Positions 35,225 through 45,507 are shown, counted from the first letter of the stretch. The stretch is 64,000 nucleotides of DNA from Variovorax flavidus (GCF_030317145.1 NZ_JASZYE010000003.1:434001-498000); one strand, 5' to 3'. The notes: generated by a model not told the origin, from the letters alone. A program made the numbers and translations.

Positions 35225-36427
35225 TCAGGCTTGGCGAGGCTTCACGCGCGACGCCGCTTCCTTGGCATTGCGCCGTGCGGTGTCGACGTCGGCGGCATGC
35301 GCCAGCGCCACGCCCATGCGGCGCTTGACGAAGCTCTCGGGCTTGCCGAAGAGCCGCACGTCGGTGCCCGGCACGGCGAGCGCTTCCGCCACACCGTCGA
35401 AGGCGATGCCGGTGGCATCCACGCCGCCGTAGATGACGGCGCTGGCGCCCGGGCTCTTGAGGGTGGTGTCGACCGGCAGGCCGAGGATGGCGCGGGCATG
35501 CAGCTCGAACTCGTTCTGCCATTGGGTCGCCATGGTCACCATGCCGGTGTCGTGCGGACGCGGGCTGACTTCGCTGAACCAGACCTGGTCGCCCTTGACG
35601 AACAGCTCGACGCCGAAGAGGCCCTGGCCGCCGAGGTCCGTCGTCACGGCCTGCGCGATCTCCTGCGCCTTCTGCAGCGCGGCCGGCGCCATCGGATGCG
35701 GCTGCCAGCTCTCGACGTAGTCGCCGCTCACCTGCACGTGGCCGATGGGGTCGCAGAACTGCGTCTGCACCGCGCCGGCGCCGTCCTTCGCACGCACGGT
35801 CAGCAGCGTGATCTCGTAGTCGAAGTCGATGAAGCCTTCGACGATCACCCGTCCGTGGCTCACACGGCCGCCGGCCATGGCGTAGTCCCAGGCCTTCTGC
35901 ACGTCGGCCGGGCCGTCGATCTTGCTCTGGCCCTTGCCGGAACTGCTCATCACGGGCTTGACGATGCAGGGGTAGCCGATGCCGCCGTCGATCGCCGCCT
36001 GCAGCTCAGCCAGAGAATCGCAGAACTTGTAGGGGCTGGTCGGCACGCCCAGCGTCTCGGCGGCCAGGCGGCGGATGCCTTCGCGGTCCATCGTGAGGCG
36101 CGCGGCACGGGCGGTCGGGATCACGCGCACCACGCCGGCATCCTCGAGTTGCTGGAGCATGGGCGTGGCGATGGCCTCGATCTCGGGAACGACGAGCTGC
36201 GGCTTCTCGGCCTCGATCAGTGCCTGGAGCTGCGCCGGGTCGCTCATCGTGATGGTGCGCGCGTGGTGCGCCACCTGCTGGCCGGGGGCGTTCTCGTAGC
36301 GGTCGACGGCGATGGTCTCCACGCCCAGGCGCTGGAGTGCGATCAGCACTTCCTTGCCGAGCTCGCCGGAGCCCAGGAGCATCACGCGGGTCGCGGAAGG
36401 AGAGAGGGGGGTGCCGAGGGTGGTCAT
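35225..36427 (-). CDS. purT: Formate-dependent phosphoribosylglycinamide formyltransferase
   Basis: A 400-residue ATP-grasp enzyme converting GAR, formate and ATP to formyl-GAR in purine synthesis. The N-terminal domain has [11 protein letters not shown], the central ATP-grasp lid [13 protein letters not shown], and the C-terminal ligand region [18 protein letters not shown] 36427 is used. It is divergent from a hydroxyacyl-CoA dehydrogenase gene across 165 bp. Confidence 0.93.
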   Translation of the reverse strand: MTTLGTPLSPSATRVMLLGSGELGKEVLIALQRLGVETIAVDRYENAPGQQVAHHARTITMSDPAQLQALIEAEKPQLVVPEIEAIATPMLQQLEDAGVVRVIPTARAARLTMDREGIRRLAAETLGVPTSPYKFCDSLAELQAAIDGGIGYPCIVKPVMSSSGKGQSKIDGPADVQKAWDYAMAGGRVSHGRVIVEGFIDFDYEITLLTVRAKDGAGAVQTQFCDPIGHVQVSGDYVESWQPHPMAPAALQKAQEIAQAVTTDLGGQGLFGVELFVKGDQVWFSEVSPRPHDTGMVTMATQWQNEFELHARAILGLPVDTTLKSPGASAVIYGGVDATGIAFDGVAEALAVPGTDVRLFGKPESFVKRRMGVALAHAADVDTARRNAKEAASRVKPRQA

Positions 36428-36592
36428 GGTGCGGTTCCGTGGCTGGGGGATGTGAACGCGGCACTTTAAATCACTCGCGCTGTCACACGCGGCAACGGCG
36501 CCAGGCGGCCGCTGTTTCACAATGCCGGGCATGGATCGCCGCGGCAGTGGCATCCCCTCCCCTTTCATCTTTCAGTTCAAGGAGCATTTCTC

Positions 36593-37441
36593 ATGGCTAT
36601 CCAGACGGTCGGCATCATTGGTGCGGGAACGATGGGCAACGGCATCGCGCAGGCCTGCGCGGTGGCGGGCGTCAACGTCGTCATGGTCGACATCGCGCAG
36701 GCCGCGGTCGACAAGGGCATTGCCACGGTGTCGGGCAGCCTCGACCGGCTCATCAAGAAGGACAAGCTCACCGCCGCCCAGAAGGACGCGGCGCTGGCGC
36801 TGATCAAGGGCTCCACGAACTACGAGGACCTGAAGGCCGCGCAGCTCGTCATCGAGGCCGCCACCGAGAACCACGAGCTGAAGCTCAAGATCCTCAAGCA
36901 GGTGGATGCCATGCTGGCGCCGGAAGTGATCATCGCGTCGAACACCTCGTCGATCTCGATCACGCAGCTCGCCGCCGCCACCTCGCGCGCCGACCGCTTC
37001 ATCGGCATGCACTTCTTCAATCCGGTGCCGATGATGGCGCTGGTCGAGATCATCCGCGGCTACCTCACCAGCGATGCGACGCACGACGCGGTGAAGGAGC
37101 TCGCAGTCAAGCTGGGCAAGTCGCCGATCACGGTGAAGAACGCGCCCGGCTTCGTGGTCAACCGCATCCTGGTGCCGATGATCAACGAGGCCTTCTTCGT
37201 GCTGGCCGAAGGCCTCGCGACGGCGGAAGACATCGACGCCGGCATGAAGCTCGGCTGCAACCAGCCCATCGGCCCGCTGGCGCTCGCCGACATGATCGGT
37301 CTCGACGTCTGCCTGGCCGTGATGGAGGTGTACCTGGAGCAGTTCGGCGACTCGAAGTACCGCCCCTGCCCGCTCTTGAAGGAAATGGTCGCGGCCGGCC
37401 AGTTGGGGCGGAAAACGGGCCGGGGCGTGTACACGTACTGA
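36593..37441 (+). CDS. 3-hydroxybutyryl-CoA dehydrogenase
   Basis: A 282-residue NAD(P)-dependent dehydrogenase interconverting acetoacetyl-CoA and 3-hydroxybutyryl-CoA. The Rossmann loop is IIGAGTMGNGIAQ (8-20), and the catalytic His is in MHFFNPVPMM. The C-terminal domain has NAPGFVVNRILVPMINEA and ends in KTGRGVYTY. AAGGAG precedes the ATG. A hairpin repeat begins at the base after its stop codon, before the enoyl-CoA hydratase gene. Confidence 0.93.
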   Translation: MAIQTVGIIGAGTMGNGIAQACAVAGVNVVMVDIAQAAVDKGIATVSGSLDRLIKKDKLTAAQKDAALALIKGSTNYEDLKAAQLVIEAATENHELKLKILKQVDAMLAPEVIIASNTSSISITQLAAATSRADRFIGMHFFNPVPMMALVEIIRGYLTSDATHDAVKELAVKLGKSPITVKNAPGFVVNRILVPMINEAFFVLAEGLATAEDIDAGMKLGCNQPIGPLALADMIGLDVCLAVMEVYLEQFGDSKYRPCPLLKEMVAAGQLGRKTGRGVYTY

Positions 37442-37530
37442 CCCCCAGGCTTGCCCACTTCGTGTGGCCGCCCACCCCCTTTCAGGGGGCGCCGCCAGCG
37501 GACCGGCGAAGCCGGGTCCGCGGCAGCCCA
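37442..37530 (+). repeat. Intergenic hairpin repeat, copy 7
   Basis: This sense-oriented copy starts immediately after the dehydrogenase stop codon. The core is CCGGC-GAA-GCCGG. The outer stem has changed to GCCGC/GCGGC, still complementary. It lies between two fatty-acid-type genes transcribed in the same direction. Confidence 0.85.
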
Positions 37531-37568
37531 CGAAAGCGAAGCTGACTGAATAACGGAGACGAATACTC

Positions 37569-38384
37569 ATGACTGCCACGCCTACTACCCCGCCGCCTGA
37601 AGGCTGCATCGATACCCAGGTGCTCGACCATGTGCTGCTGATCGGCATCAACCGTCCGGCCAAGCGCAATGGCTGGACGCCCGCCATGTTCAGGCAGCTT
37701 GCCGAGGCCTACACGCGGCTCGACGACGACCCGGCGCTGCGCGTCGGCGTGCTGCATGCCTTTGGCGACCACTTCACGGCGGGGCTCGACCTGCCGGCGG
37801 TGACCGAGTTCATGAAACGCGGCGAGAAGGCGGTTCCGCAGGGGCTGGTCGAGCCGCACGATTTCGGCTTGCCGGGCTATCGACGCCGCACCAAGCCGAT
37901 GGTGGTCGCGGTCAAGGGGATCTGCTTCACGGTGGGCATCGAGCTGATGCTTGGCGCGGACATCGTGGTCGCGGCAGACAACTGCCGCTTCTCGCAGATG
38001 GAAGTCCAGCGCGGGATCATGGCGACCGGCGGCGCCACGCTGCGCATGGCCGAGCGCGCGGGACTGGGCAACGCGATGCTGCATTTGCTGACCGCCGACG
38101 AGTTCGACAGCGCCGAGGCCCTCCGCCTGAACTTCGTTCAGAAGGTGGTGCCGGCCGGGAAGGAACTCGACGAGGCCCTGCGCATTGCGCAGCGCATCGC
38201 GGCCCAGGCACCGCTCGCGGTGGTGGCGACACGGCTCAACGTGTTGAAGGCGATCGAACACGGACCGCTCGCGGCGGTGGAGGATTTCATCCCCGTGCAG
38301 CAACGTCTTGCCAACAGCGAGGACGCCGCCGAAGGCGTGCGCTCCTTCGTGGAGCGGCGGCCGGCGCGATTCAGCGGGCGCTGA
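37569..38384 (+). CDS. Enoyl-CoA hydratase/isomerase family protein
   Basis: A 271-residue crotonase-fold protein. [12 protein letters not shown] is the CoA-binding oxyanion-hole strand, and [20 protein letters not shown] carries the second oxyanion-hole helix. The usual hydratase Glu near PEVQRG is represented by [12 protein letters not shown], so hydratase activity is plausible but isomerase or hydrolase activity is not excluded. It follows 3-hydroxybutyryl-CoA dehydrogenase on the same strand, which supports a beta-oxidation role. Confidence 0.87.
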   Translation: MTATPTTPPPEGCIDTQVLDHVLLIGINRPAKRNGWTPAMFRQLAEAYTRLDDDPALRVGVLHAFGDHFTAGLDLPAVTEFMKRGEKAVPQGLVEPHDFGLPGYRRRTKPMVVAVKGICFTVGIELMLGADIVVAADNCRFSQMEVQRGIMATGGATLRMAERAGLGNAMLHLLTADEFDSAEALRLNFVQKVVPAGKELDEALRIAQRIAAQAPLAVVATRLNVLKAIEHGPLAAVEDFIPVQQRLANSEDAAEGVRSFVERRPARFSGR

Positions 38385-38423
38385 TCCGGGATGCGGCGCA
38401 CAGCGCCGCATGCGGAACATCCT

Positions 38424-38456
38424 GCTACAAATTAAATTGCACACAATTCAATTGCC
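38424..38456. promoter_or_regulatory. Putative OhrR operator
   Basis: This A/T-rich stretch before ohrR contains AATTG-CACA-CAATT as a dyad, with flanking ATTAAATT and AATTCAATTG half-sites. It matches the A/T-rich inverted repeats bound by OhrR-type MarR regulators. It ends 16 bases before the ohrR start, so binding would block transcription. No Shine-Dalgarno lies between it and the ATG. Confidence 0.65.
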
Positions 38457-38472
38457 AGCTAAACTTCAGCCC

Positions 38473-38934
38473 ATGCCCGCTCCAGCCCCTCCCGCCCTTT
38501 CAGCCGACGAGATGCTGCGGCTCGACAACCAGCTCTGCTTCGCTGTGTATTCGGCGTCGCTGGCGATGACCAAGCTGTACAAGCCGTTGCTCGAAAAGCT
38601 CCAGCTCACCTACCCGCAATACCTCGTGATGCTGGTGCTGTGGGAGCGCGACGGCCTCATGGTGTCGGAGCTTGGCGAGCGCCTCTTTCTCGACTCCGGC
38701 ACGCTGACGCCGCTGCTGAAGCGGCTCGAAGCCAACGGCCTGGTGGCGCGCATCCGCGACGTGGGCGACGAGCGTCGCGTGCACGTCAACCTCACCGCTG
38801 CCGGCCGCAAGCTCAAGGCGCGTGCGGGCAGCGTTCCCGCCTGCCTGCTGGCCTCCTCGCAATGCTCGCTGGCCGAACTGACCGACCTCACGCAGCAGAT
38901 GCAAGGCCTGCGGGACCGCATCAAGGCCGCCTAG
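38473..38934 (+). CDS. ohrR: Organic hydroperoxide-sensing MarR regulator OhrR
   Basis: A 153-residue MarR-family repressor. The redox-sensing Cys22 in [14 protein letters not shown] and the [13 protein letters not shown] helix are the OhrR signature. The winged HTH ([19 protein letters not shown]) follows. Oxidation of Cys22 by organic hydroperoxides is known to release OhrR from DNA. No ribosome binding site is visible before the ATG, so the mRNA may be leaderless. It lies 65 bp upstream of ohr. Confidence 0.93.
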   Translation: MPAPAPPALSADEMLRLDNQLCFAVYSASLAMTKLYKPLLEKLQLTYPQYLVMLVLWERDGLMVSELGERLFLDSGTLTPLLKRLEANGLVARIRDVGDERRVHVNLTAAGRKLKARAGSVPACLLASSQCSLAELTDLTQQMQGLRDRIKAA

Positions 38935-38999
38935 ATTTCCCCTCCACGCTTCGACTCGTCGAAGCACCCTTTCCTCTCTCACCAACCAAAGGAACCACC

Positions 39000-39425
39000 A
39001 TGGTCAAGAAACTCGACAAAGTGCTCTACACCGCGCAAGCCCACACCATCGGCGGCCGCGACGGCGCCGGCAAGACCAGCGACGGCTCGCTGGACGTCAA
39101 GCTCAGCTCGCCCGGCAGCGGCAAGCCCGGCACGAACCCCGAGCAACTGTTCGCGGTCGGCTATTCGGCCTGCTTCATCGGTGCGATGAAGGCCGTGGCG
39201 CCCAAGATCAACGTGAAGGTGCCTGAGGACGTCGCCATCGACGCGAGCGTTTCGCTCGGCCCGATCGACGCCGGCGCGGCCTACGGCATCGCCGTCAAGC
39301 TCGCGATCACCCTGCCGGGCCTGGACGACGCGCAGAAGAAGCTGCTGGTCGAAACGGCCCATCAGGTCTGCCCGTACTCGAACGCCACGCGCGGCAACGT
39401 CGAAGTCGAACTCTCGATCGCCTGA
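39000..39425 (+). CDS. ohr: Organic hydroperoxide resistance protein Ohr
   Basis: A 141-residue thiol peroxidase of the OsmC/Ohr family that reduces organic hydroperoxides. The catalytic cysteines are Cys58 (YSACFIGAM) and Cys124 (HQVCPYSNATRGN), both intact. AAAGGAACCACC precedes the ATG. It is followed by an intrinsic terminator and is presumably repressed by OhrR. Confidence 0.95.
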   Translation: MVKKLDKVLYTAQAHTIGGRDGAGKTSDGSLDVKLSSPGSGKPGTNPEQLFAVGYSACFIGAMKAVAPKINVKVPEDVAIDASVSLGPIDAGAAYGIAVKLAITLPGLDDAQKKLLVETAHQVCPYSNATRGNVEVELSIA

Positions 39426-39450
39426 TCACCGCAGGCCACCGGCCTCGCGC

Positions 39451-39498
39451 AAGGCCCGGCAGGGCGTCGCCTACGCGACGAACTGCCGGGCCTTTTTC
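39451..39498 (+). terminator. Intrinsic terminator after ohr
   Basis: The stem AAGGCCCGGCAG pairs with CTGCCGGGCCTTTTTC across a 20-base spacer that itself holds GTCGC/GCGAC. The T-run follows directly. Confidence 0.85.
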
Positions 39499-39569
39499 AT
39501 GCAATCGACGCAAGCCTGCGCTAAGGTCGCCCACGACTTCGCAGCGCACAGCACGCACAAGGAGCAACC

Positions 39570-40688
39570 ATGAGCACGACCGACCTGCTGATCCGCAAGG
39601 ACGACCTCTCCTCCACCCGCCTGCGCACCGCCGAGGACCAGCGCCTCGCCGACGGGCAGGTCCGGGTGCGCATCGACAGCTTCGCACTCACCGCCAACAA
39701 CATCACCTACGCCGCGTTCGGCGACGCGATGAACTACTGGCAGTTCTTCCCGACGGGCGAGGAGGGCTGGGGCACGATCCCGGTGTGGGGCTTCGCGACG
39801 GTCGTGCTCTCGCTGCATCCCGGCGTCGCGACGGGCGAGCGGCTCTACGGCTACTTTCCGATGGCGTCCGCCGCCGTGCTGACGCCCGAACGCCTGTCCC
39901 CCGAGCGCTTCACCGACGGTGCCCAGCATCGCGCCGCCCTGCCGGCCGTCTACAACCAGTACTTCCGCTGCCGGTCCGACCCGCTCTACACGGCGGACAC
40001 CGAGGACATCCAGGCGCTGTTGCGACCGCTCTTCATCACCTCCTGGCTGATCGACGACTTTTTCGACGACAACGACTTCTTCGGCGCACGCCCCGGCGTG
40101 GCGCTGCTGTCGAGCGCGTCGAGCAAGACGGCCTACGGCACCGCCTTCCAGCTCGCCCAGCGCGAAGGCATCGAAGTGATCGGGCTCACATCGGCGGCCA
40201 ACAAGGCCTTCTGCGAAAGCCTGGGCTGCTACAGCCGCGTGCTGGCCTACGAGGAACTCGACCAGCTCCCGGCCGACACGCCCTGCGTGTACGTGGACTT
40301 CGCCGGCAACGGCGCGCTGCGACGCGCGATCCATACGCGGTTCACGAACCTCAAGCACAGCGCCTCCATCGGCGGCACGCACGTCGACCAGTTGGCCGCC
40401 AGCGGCTCGGGCAAGGACCTGCCCGGCCCGCGCGCGACGCTGTTCTTCGCGCCAGCGCAGATCAAGAAGCGCACCGCCGAATGGGGTGGCGAGGCATTCG
40501 GCCAGCGCATGGTGCAGGCCTGGCATGCCTTCATCGCACGCGTGACCAATGCCAAGGCGCCGTGGCTGCGCGCCGAACACCATGCCGGTGGCGAGGAGGC
40601 GCAGGCGGCCTATGCGGAGGTGCTGGCCGGACGCGGCGATCCGCGCGTCGGACACATCCTGTCGATGTCTTCGTCGTCTCCTGACTGA
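39570..40688 (+). CDS. DUF2855 family protein
   Basis: A 372-residue protein whose full length matches the DUF2855 pattern. An MDR/alcohol-dehydrogenase-like N-terminus (FALTANNITYAAFGDAMNYW) is followed by a nucleotide-fold-like segment (ALLSSASSKTAYGTAFQLA). AAGGAGCAACC precedes the ATG. The function is unknown; the resemblance to quinone oxidoreductases is only structural inference. It converges on the ccm operon end. Confidence 0.85.
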   Translation: MSTTDLLIRKDDLSSTRLRTAEDQRLADGQVRVRIDSFALTANNITYAAFGDAMNYWQFFPTGEEGWGTIPVWGFATVVLSLHPGVATGERLYGYFPMASAAVLTPERLSPERFTDGAQHRAALPAVYNQYFRCRSDPLYTADTEDIQALLRPLFITSWLIDDFFDDNDFFGARPGVALLSSASSKTAYGTAFQLAQREGIEVIGLTSAANKAFCESLGCYSRVLAYEELDQLPADTPCVYVDFAGNGALRRAIHTRFTNLKHSASIGGTHVDQLAASGSGKDLPGPRATLFFAPAQIKKRTAEWGGEAFGQRMVQAWHAFIARVTNAKAPWLRAEHHAGGEEAQAAYAEVLAGRGDPRVGHILSMSSSSPD

Positions 40689-40740
40689 CAACCCGCAGCA
40701 TCGGTGAAGCGCTGGATCTGAGCCGCGCCGCCGTCGACCT

Positions 40741-41964
40741 TCAGCGGATCACCTTGTCCGCCTCCAGCGTGACAGCGTCCTGCCCCAGGGGCACATCCGC
40801 GACCGAGCCGGTCAAGTCACCCGGCTGCGACGCCGCCTGACCCGAGCGCGTCACGCGCACCTCGATCGTCACCGCGTCGAAGCGCGAGATCGGGAACTCC
40901 GGCGACATCGCCAGGCTGTCGTCGAGCACGAACCGCGCGGGCAGATCCTTGACTTGCAGGCGCAGCACCGCGACCGGCATGCGTCCGGTGGCCGCAGACC
41001 GGGCCAGCACGAACACGGTGTCTTGCGGCGAAGTCTTCTCCCGCAAGGCCGCGGCGACGGACACGGTGCCGGCGACGCGCTGGCGCGCCGCTTCGACGAC
41101 GCGCGGCGCTGCTGGCTGTTTCGTCGCGCCGAGTTCAGCGAGATTCGCGCCGATCTTCCGGGCTGCCTCGGAGTCCGGCGGCAGCAAGGCCAGCACATGT
41201 TCCCAGCGTTGCCGCGCCTGCGGCAGGTCGCCCCGCTTGAAAGCGGCCATGCCGGCCAGCGCGAGGGCCTTCGGGTGGTCGGGATCGATGGCCAGCGCGG
41301 CATCGATGGCGGCCTGCGCCGGGCCGCCCAGGTCGCCGTCGCGAGCCGATGCCAGCGCGTCCGCATAGTCGGCAAGGAGCTGGGGCTGGTTCGGCGCCAG
41401 CGCCATCGCCTTCTGGTAGGCGACCACCGCATCGTCGTAGCGCTGGAGGTACTCGTAGGAGCGTGCCAGCACGATCCAGCCTTCCACATCGTCGGGTTGG
41501 GTGCGCAGGCGCGCTGCGAGGCGGCCGATCATGCTCTCGACCTCGACACCCTCGCCCTCATGGGAGCCTGATCGCTCCGCCGCCAGCATCTGGCTCGCGG
41601 CGGCCATCGGGTTGCCGACCTGCAGATACAGCAGCAGCGCGGTGGCAGGCAGGCCGACACTCAGGATGCCCGCGACGCCCCAGCCCATCCAGGGCCGCGA
41701 CGCGAGCCCGGTGCGCGGCGCCGATGGCGATGCCTCGTCGAGCACCTGCCGCTGCAGTTCGTCGATGGCCTGCGCGCGGTCCTGCGCGCTCAACGCATGC
41801 GATTCGAAGTCCTTTTCGATCCGCGCCAGTTGGTCCGCGTGGAGCCTGCGCACGGTATCGCCCTGCGCCAGCGGACGCGCCGCCGAAGCCCTGAGCAGGG
41901 GCGGCACGACGAAGAGCAGCGCCAGCACCAGCAGCGCCACGGCAGCCAGCCAGAGGGCGGTCAC
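40741..41964 (-). CDS. ccmI: Cytochrome c maturation protein CcmI (CcmH C-terminal-like, TPR)
   Basis: A 407-residue protein. Two N-terminal transmembrane helices (about residues 2-22 and 96-116) flank a cytoplasmic loop with a coiled-coil-like segment. They are followed by a periplasmic TPR region (DDVEGWIVLARSYEYLQRYD onward) that binds apocytochrome c. Its GTG start overlaps the ccmH stop (GTGA). It is the last gene of the nap-ccm block. Confidence 0.9.
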   Translation of the reverse strand: MTALWLAAVALLVLALLFVVPPLLRASAARPLAQGDTVRRLHADQLARIEKDFESHALSAQDRAQAIDELQRQVLDEASPSAPRTGLASRPWMGWGVAGILSVGLPATALLLYLQVGNPMAAASQMLAAERSGSHEGEGVEVESMIGRLAARLRTQPDDVEGWIVLARSYEYLQRYDDAVVAYQKAMALAPNQPQLLADYADALASARDGDLGGPAQAAIDAALAIDPDHPKALALAGMAAFKRGDLPQARQRWEHVLALLPPDSEAARKIGANLAELGATKQPAAPRVVEAARQRVAGTVSVAAALREKTSPQDTVFVLARSAATGRMPVAVLRLQVKDLPARFVLDDSLAMSPEFPISRFDAVTIEVRVTRSGQAASQPGDLTGSVADVPLGQDAVTLEADKVIR

Positions 41965-42395
41965 GGCGCGTCCCCTTTCAGGAGCGTCTCGGCTCTTTCG
42001 CGCTCGGCCGGCGTCAGCGGCGCGGGTTCCGAACGGCCGTGCCGCCGCACCACGCGCCACAGCGCCCCGAAGCCAGCCGCCAGCAGCACGAAGGGTCCCA
42101 GCCACAGCAGCCAGGTCGACGGCCCGAAAGGCGGGTCGTAGCGCACGAAGGCGCCGTAGCGCTGCTCGAAGTAGTCCCTGATCTGCTGCTCGCTGCGACC
42201 CTGGCCGAGCTGCTCGCGGATCTGCTGGCGCATGTCCGCAGCCAGCGGCGCATTCGATTCGGCCAGGGTCTGGTTCTGGCACACCATGCAGCGCAGGCTG
42301 GCAGAGAGTCGCGCCTCCCGGTCCTCGATCGTGCCGGCGGCTGCGGCGCCCAGCATCGCTGCCCACAGCAGGGCGAGGCAGATCCGGCGGCTCAT
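41961..42395 (-). CDS. ccmH: Cytochrome c maturation thiol reductase CcmH
   Basis: A 144-residue membrane-anchored protein with a signal/anchor, the redox motif LRCMVCQNQTL (Cys36, Cys39) facing the periplasm, and one C-terminal transmembrane helix (about 83-103). It keeps apocytochrome CXXCH cysteines reduced. The start overlaps the ccmG stop as ATGA. Confidence 0.93.
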   Translation of the reverse strand: MSRRICLALLWAAMLGAAAAGTIEDREARLSASLRCMVCQNQTLAESNAPLAADMRQQIREQLGQGRSEQQIRDYFEQRYGAFVRYDPPFGPSTWLLWLGPFVLLAAGFGALWRVVRRHGRSEPAPLTPAERERAETLLKGDAP

Positions 42396-42910
42396 TGCAG
42401 GCTCCGCACGACGGGCAGCAAGCGCTCGCGCCACAACTCGGCGCTGATCGGGCCCGCATGCTTGTATCGGATGCGCCCCGCGCCATCGATCACGAAAGTC
42501 TCGGGCACGCCGTAGACGCCATAGTCAATGCCGACGCGCCCGTCGCTGTCCACCGCCGATCCCCGGTAGGGATTGCCGAATCGCTGCAGCCAGCTGCGCG
42601 CCGCATCGCCCTTGTCCTTGTAGTTGAGGCCATAGAGCACCACGCCGTCCTTGCCGGCGAGTTCCATCAGCACGGGCAGTTCGTCGCGGCAGGGTGCGCA
42701 CCACGAGGCCCACACGTTCAGCAGCCAGACCTGGCCGTGCAGGCTCTCGACCCGCAATCTTTGCTGCGGGTCGTGCAGCAGCGGAAGGTCGATGGCGGGT
42801 GCCGGCTTGTCGATCAACGCCGAAGGCAGCAGCTTCGGGTCGCGACGCAAGCCCACCGCCAGCAGGATCGCCAGCACGATGAAGATCGCGAAAGGCAGCT
42901 TGAAGCGCAT
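42392..42910 (-). CDS. ccmG: Thioredoxin-like thiol:disulfide reductase CcmG/DsbE
   Basis: A 172-residue membrane-anchored thioredoxin-fold protein. The active site is WASWCAPC (Cys71, Cys74), and YGVYGVPETFVID contains the cis-Pro. It supplies reductant to CcmH/apocytochrome. It shares one base with the ccmF stop codon (TGATG). Confidence 0.95.
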   Translation of the reverse strand: MRFKLPFAIFIVLAILLAVGLRRDPKLLPSALIDKPAPAIDLPLLHDPQQRLRVESLHGQVWLLNVWASWCAPCRDELPVLMELAGKDGVVLYGLNYKDKGDAARSWLQRFGNPYRGSAVDSDGRVGIDYGVYGVPETFVIDGAGRIRYKHAGPISAELWRERLLPVVRSLQ

Positions 42911-44916
42911 CAGGCGCCCTCCTGCGGCCGCAATGCGGCCGTGGCGCCGCCGGCCGGTGCCGCCTTGCGCGCGGCCATGCCCAGGCGGTAGCGCCGATCG
43001 GTCGCTGCGAGCAAGCCCCCGAAGGCCATCAGCAGACAGCCAGCCCAGATCCACGCCATGAAGGGCTTGACGTGGAGCCGGAGGGTCCACGCCCCATCGC
43101 CGAGCGGATCGCCCAGCGCCACGAAGAGATCGCGCGTCAGGCCCACGTCGATGGCGGCCTGGCTCAGCGGCATCTGTTGCGCGCGGTAGATGCGTTTTTC
43201 CGGATGCAGCGTCACGACCGGCTGGCCGTGGCGCGACACCTGCACCGTGGCGCGCTGCGCGTCGTAGTTCGGCCCGCTGGCCGGCGCGATGCCTTGGAAT
43301 CGAAACTCGAAGCCGGCCAGCGCAGCCCGCTCGCCGATGTTCAGCCTGAGTTCCTGCCGGCTTTCGAAGCCGTTGGCCATCGTCGCACCGAAGATGAAGA
43401 CGCCGATGCCCGCATGCGCGACCAGCATGCCGTACCAGCCGCGCGGCTGGCGACGCGCGCGTTCGATCCAGCCGCCGCGCGCGCCACCCAGCCGCTGCCA
43501 GGCGTGCGCCGCGGCGCTGGCGACGGCCCAGGCCGCCAGCAGGAGCGCAAAGGTCGACATCGCCGACCAGCCGCGCTGTTCCGCCGGCAAGGTGAAGGGC
43601 AACAACAGCGCAGCCGCGCCGCTGGCAGCCAGGGCCCAGCGAAGGCGGTGCGCCAGTTCGGGCAGCGGCGCATGCTTCCAGCGCGCGACCGGACCCACGC
43701 CCATGAGGAAGACGGCCGGCACCATGATCGGCACGAACACGGCCTCGAAGTACGGTGGCCCCACGGAGATCTTCTGGCCTGCCAGCACGTCGAGCGCCAG
43801 CGGATAGAGCGTGCCGATCAGCACCGCCATCGCCGCGACCGTCAGCACCACGTTGTTGGACAGCAGGAGCGACTCGCGCGACAGCAGGCCGAAGCGTCCG
43901 CCCAGCCCGATGCGCGGCGCCCGCCAGCCGAAGAGCAGCAGCGAGCCGCCCACCACCGCGACCATGAAGGCCAGGATGTAGAGCCCGCGCCCCGGATCGA
44001 CCGCGAAGGCATGCACCGAGGTCAGCACGCCGGAGCGTACGAGGAATGTCCCCAGCAGGCTCAGCGAGAAGGTGCAGATGGCGAGCAGCACGGTCCAGCT
44101 GCGGAAGGCGCCGCGCTGCTCGGTCACCGCCAGCGAATGGATCAGCGCCGTGCCCACCAGCCAGGGCATGAAGGAGGCGTTCTCCACCGGGTCCCAGAAC
44201 CACCAGCCGCCCCAGCCGAGCACGTAGTAGGCCCAGGCGCTGCCCATCAGGATGCCCAGGGTCAGGAACATCCAGGCGGCCACGGTCCAGGGCCGCGACC
44301 AGCGCGCCCACGCGGCGTTGAGTTCGCCCGACAGCAGCGCGGCGATGGCAAAGGCGAAGGCGACCGAGAAGCCGACGTATCCCATGTAGAGGACCGGCGG
44401 ATGCACCACCATGCCCGGGTCCTGCAGCAGCGGGTTCAGGTCGCGGCCCACCAGGGCGGGCGGCATCAGTCGGGTGAAGGGATTCGAGAGAAACAACAGG
44501 AACAGCAGGAAACCCACGCTGAGCCACCCCATCACGGCGAGCACGCGCGCGACGTAGGCCTCGGGCAGTTGCCGGCTGAACAGCGCCACCGCCACGGTCC
44601 ACGCACTGAGCAGGCAGAGCCACAGCAGCATCGAGCCTTCGTGCCCGCCCCACACGGCCGCGAACCGGTAGGCGGTGGGCAGGTCCGCATGCGAGTTCGA
44701 CGCCACGTAGAGCACGGAGAAGTCGTTATCCAGAAAGCTCCATGCGAGGCAGGCGAAGGCGATGGCTGCAAAGATGAACTGGCCGAGCGCCGCGGGACGC
44801 GCCAGCCGGATCCAGGCGGAGACGCCCCAGTGCGCACCCGCCAGCGGCAGGCTGCCCTGCACCACCGCCACCAGCAGCGCCAGCACGAGGCTGAAGACGC
44901 CGATCTCCGGGATCAC
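42910..44916 (-). CDS. ccmF: Heme lyase CcmF
   Basis: A 668-residue polytopic membrane protein with about 15 helices. The tryptophan-rich WWD domain is [19 protein letters not shown], with heme-ligand His residues nearby ([16 protein letters not shown]). It ligates heme from CcmE to apocytochrome. The start is GTG 44916, overlapping the ccmE stop (GTGA). Confidence 0.95.
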   Translation of the reverse strand: MIPEIGVFSLVLALLVAVVQGSLPLAGAHWGVSAWIRLARPAALGQFIFAAIAFACLAWSFLDNDFSVLYVASNSHADLPTAYRFAAVWGGHEGSMLLWLCLLSAWTVAVALFSRQLPEAYVARVLAVMGWLSVGFLLFLLFLSNPFTRLMPPALVGRDLNPLLQDPGMVVHPPVLYMGYVGFSVAFAFAIAALLSGELNAAWARWSRPWTVAAWMFLTLGILMGSAWAYYVLGWGGWWFWDPVENASFMPWLVGTALIHSLAVTEQRGAFRSWTVLLAICTFSLSLLGTFLVRSGVLTSVHAFAVDPGRGLYILAFMVAVVGGSLLLFGWRAPRIGLGGRFGLLSRESLLLSNNVVLTVAAMAVLIGTLYPLALDVLAGQKISVGPPYFEAVFVPIMVPAVFLMGVGPVARWKHAPLPELAHRLRWALAASGAAALLLPFTLPAEQRGWSAMSTFALLLAAWAVASAAAHAWQRLGGARGGWIERARRQPRGWYGMLVAHAGIGVFIFGATMANGFESRQELRLNIGERAALAGFEFRFQGIAPASGPNYDAQRATVQVSRHGQPVVTLHPEKRIYRAQQMPLSQAAIDVGLTRDLFVALGDPLGDGAWTLRLHVKPFMAWIWAGCLLMAFGGLLAATDRRYRLGMAARKAAPAGGATAALRPQEGA

Positions 44917-45371
44917 TGCGGCGCCTCCAGCGTAGGCGCCGTGTGGGCCTGTCGCGCCTGCTCCAGGGCCGCGGCCGCTTCGGGCGGCATGTAGTTCTCG
45001 TCGTGCTTGGCCAGCACCTGCGTCGCCTCGAAGGAGCCGTCGGGCAGCAGCCGGCCGGCCACCACCACGCCCTTGCCTTCGCGGAACAGGTCCGGCAACA
45101 GGCCGCGATAGCTCACCGGCACACGCTGCGCCAGGTCGGTCACCACGAAGCGGACCGTCAGTCCGTCGCCGCCGCGCTGCACCGAGCCGTTCTCCACCAG
45201 GCCGCCGATGCGGAAGGCGCCACTGCGCGGCGCGGCACTGGCCGCCACCTGGCTCGGGCTGAAGAAGAAGACCAGGTTGGAGCGCAGCGCGTTCAGCACG
45301 AGCAGCGCGGCCAGACCGAACGCCAGCAGACCGGAGCCGATGATCGCGAGACGCCGCGTCCTAGGCTTCAT
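44913..45371 (-). CDS. ccmE: Heme chaperone CcmE
   Basis: A 152-residue periplasmic heme chaperone with one N-terminal anchor helix (about 8-27). The covalent heme-binding motif is HDENY (His123, Tyr127). The OB-fold core includes [12 protein letters not shown]. It overlaps the end of ccmD by 11 bases. Confidence 0.95.
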   Translation of the reverse strand: MKPRTRRLAIIGSGLLAFGLAALLVLNALRSNLVFFFSPSQVAASAAPRSGAFRIGGLVENGSVQRGGDGLTVRFVVTDLAQRVPVSYRGLLPDLFREGKGVVVAGRLLPDGSFEATQVLAKHDENYMPPEAAAALEQARQAHTAPTLEAPQ

Positions 45372-45507
45372 CGTGCGGCTCCGAAGGCAACGGCACCCGG
45401 GCTTGGGCGCGGCTGCGCCGCACGAGGCTCCAGACCTCGGCGGCGATCAGCACTGCTGCGACGCCGTAGGCCGCGAGGATGTACAGGGTTGCGTCGCTGC
45501 CGCTCAT
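45361..45507 (-). CDS. ccmD: Small heme exporter protein CcmD
   Basis: A 48-residue protein with one transmembrane helix (about 8-27, [19 protein letters not shown]) followed by a basic cytoplasmic tail RRSRAQAR. Length and topology fit CcmD, which stabilises the CcmABCE complex. Its ATG overlaps the ccmC stop as ATGA. Confidence 0.9.
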   Translation of the reverse strand: MSGSDATLYILAAYGVAAVLIAAEVWSLVRRSRAQARVPLPSEPHDEA

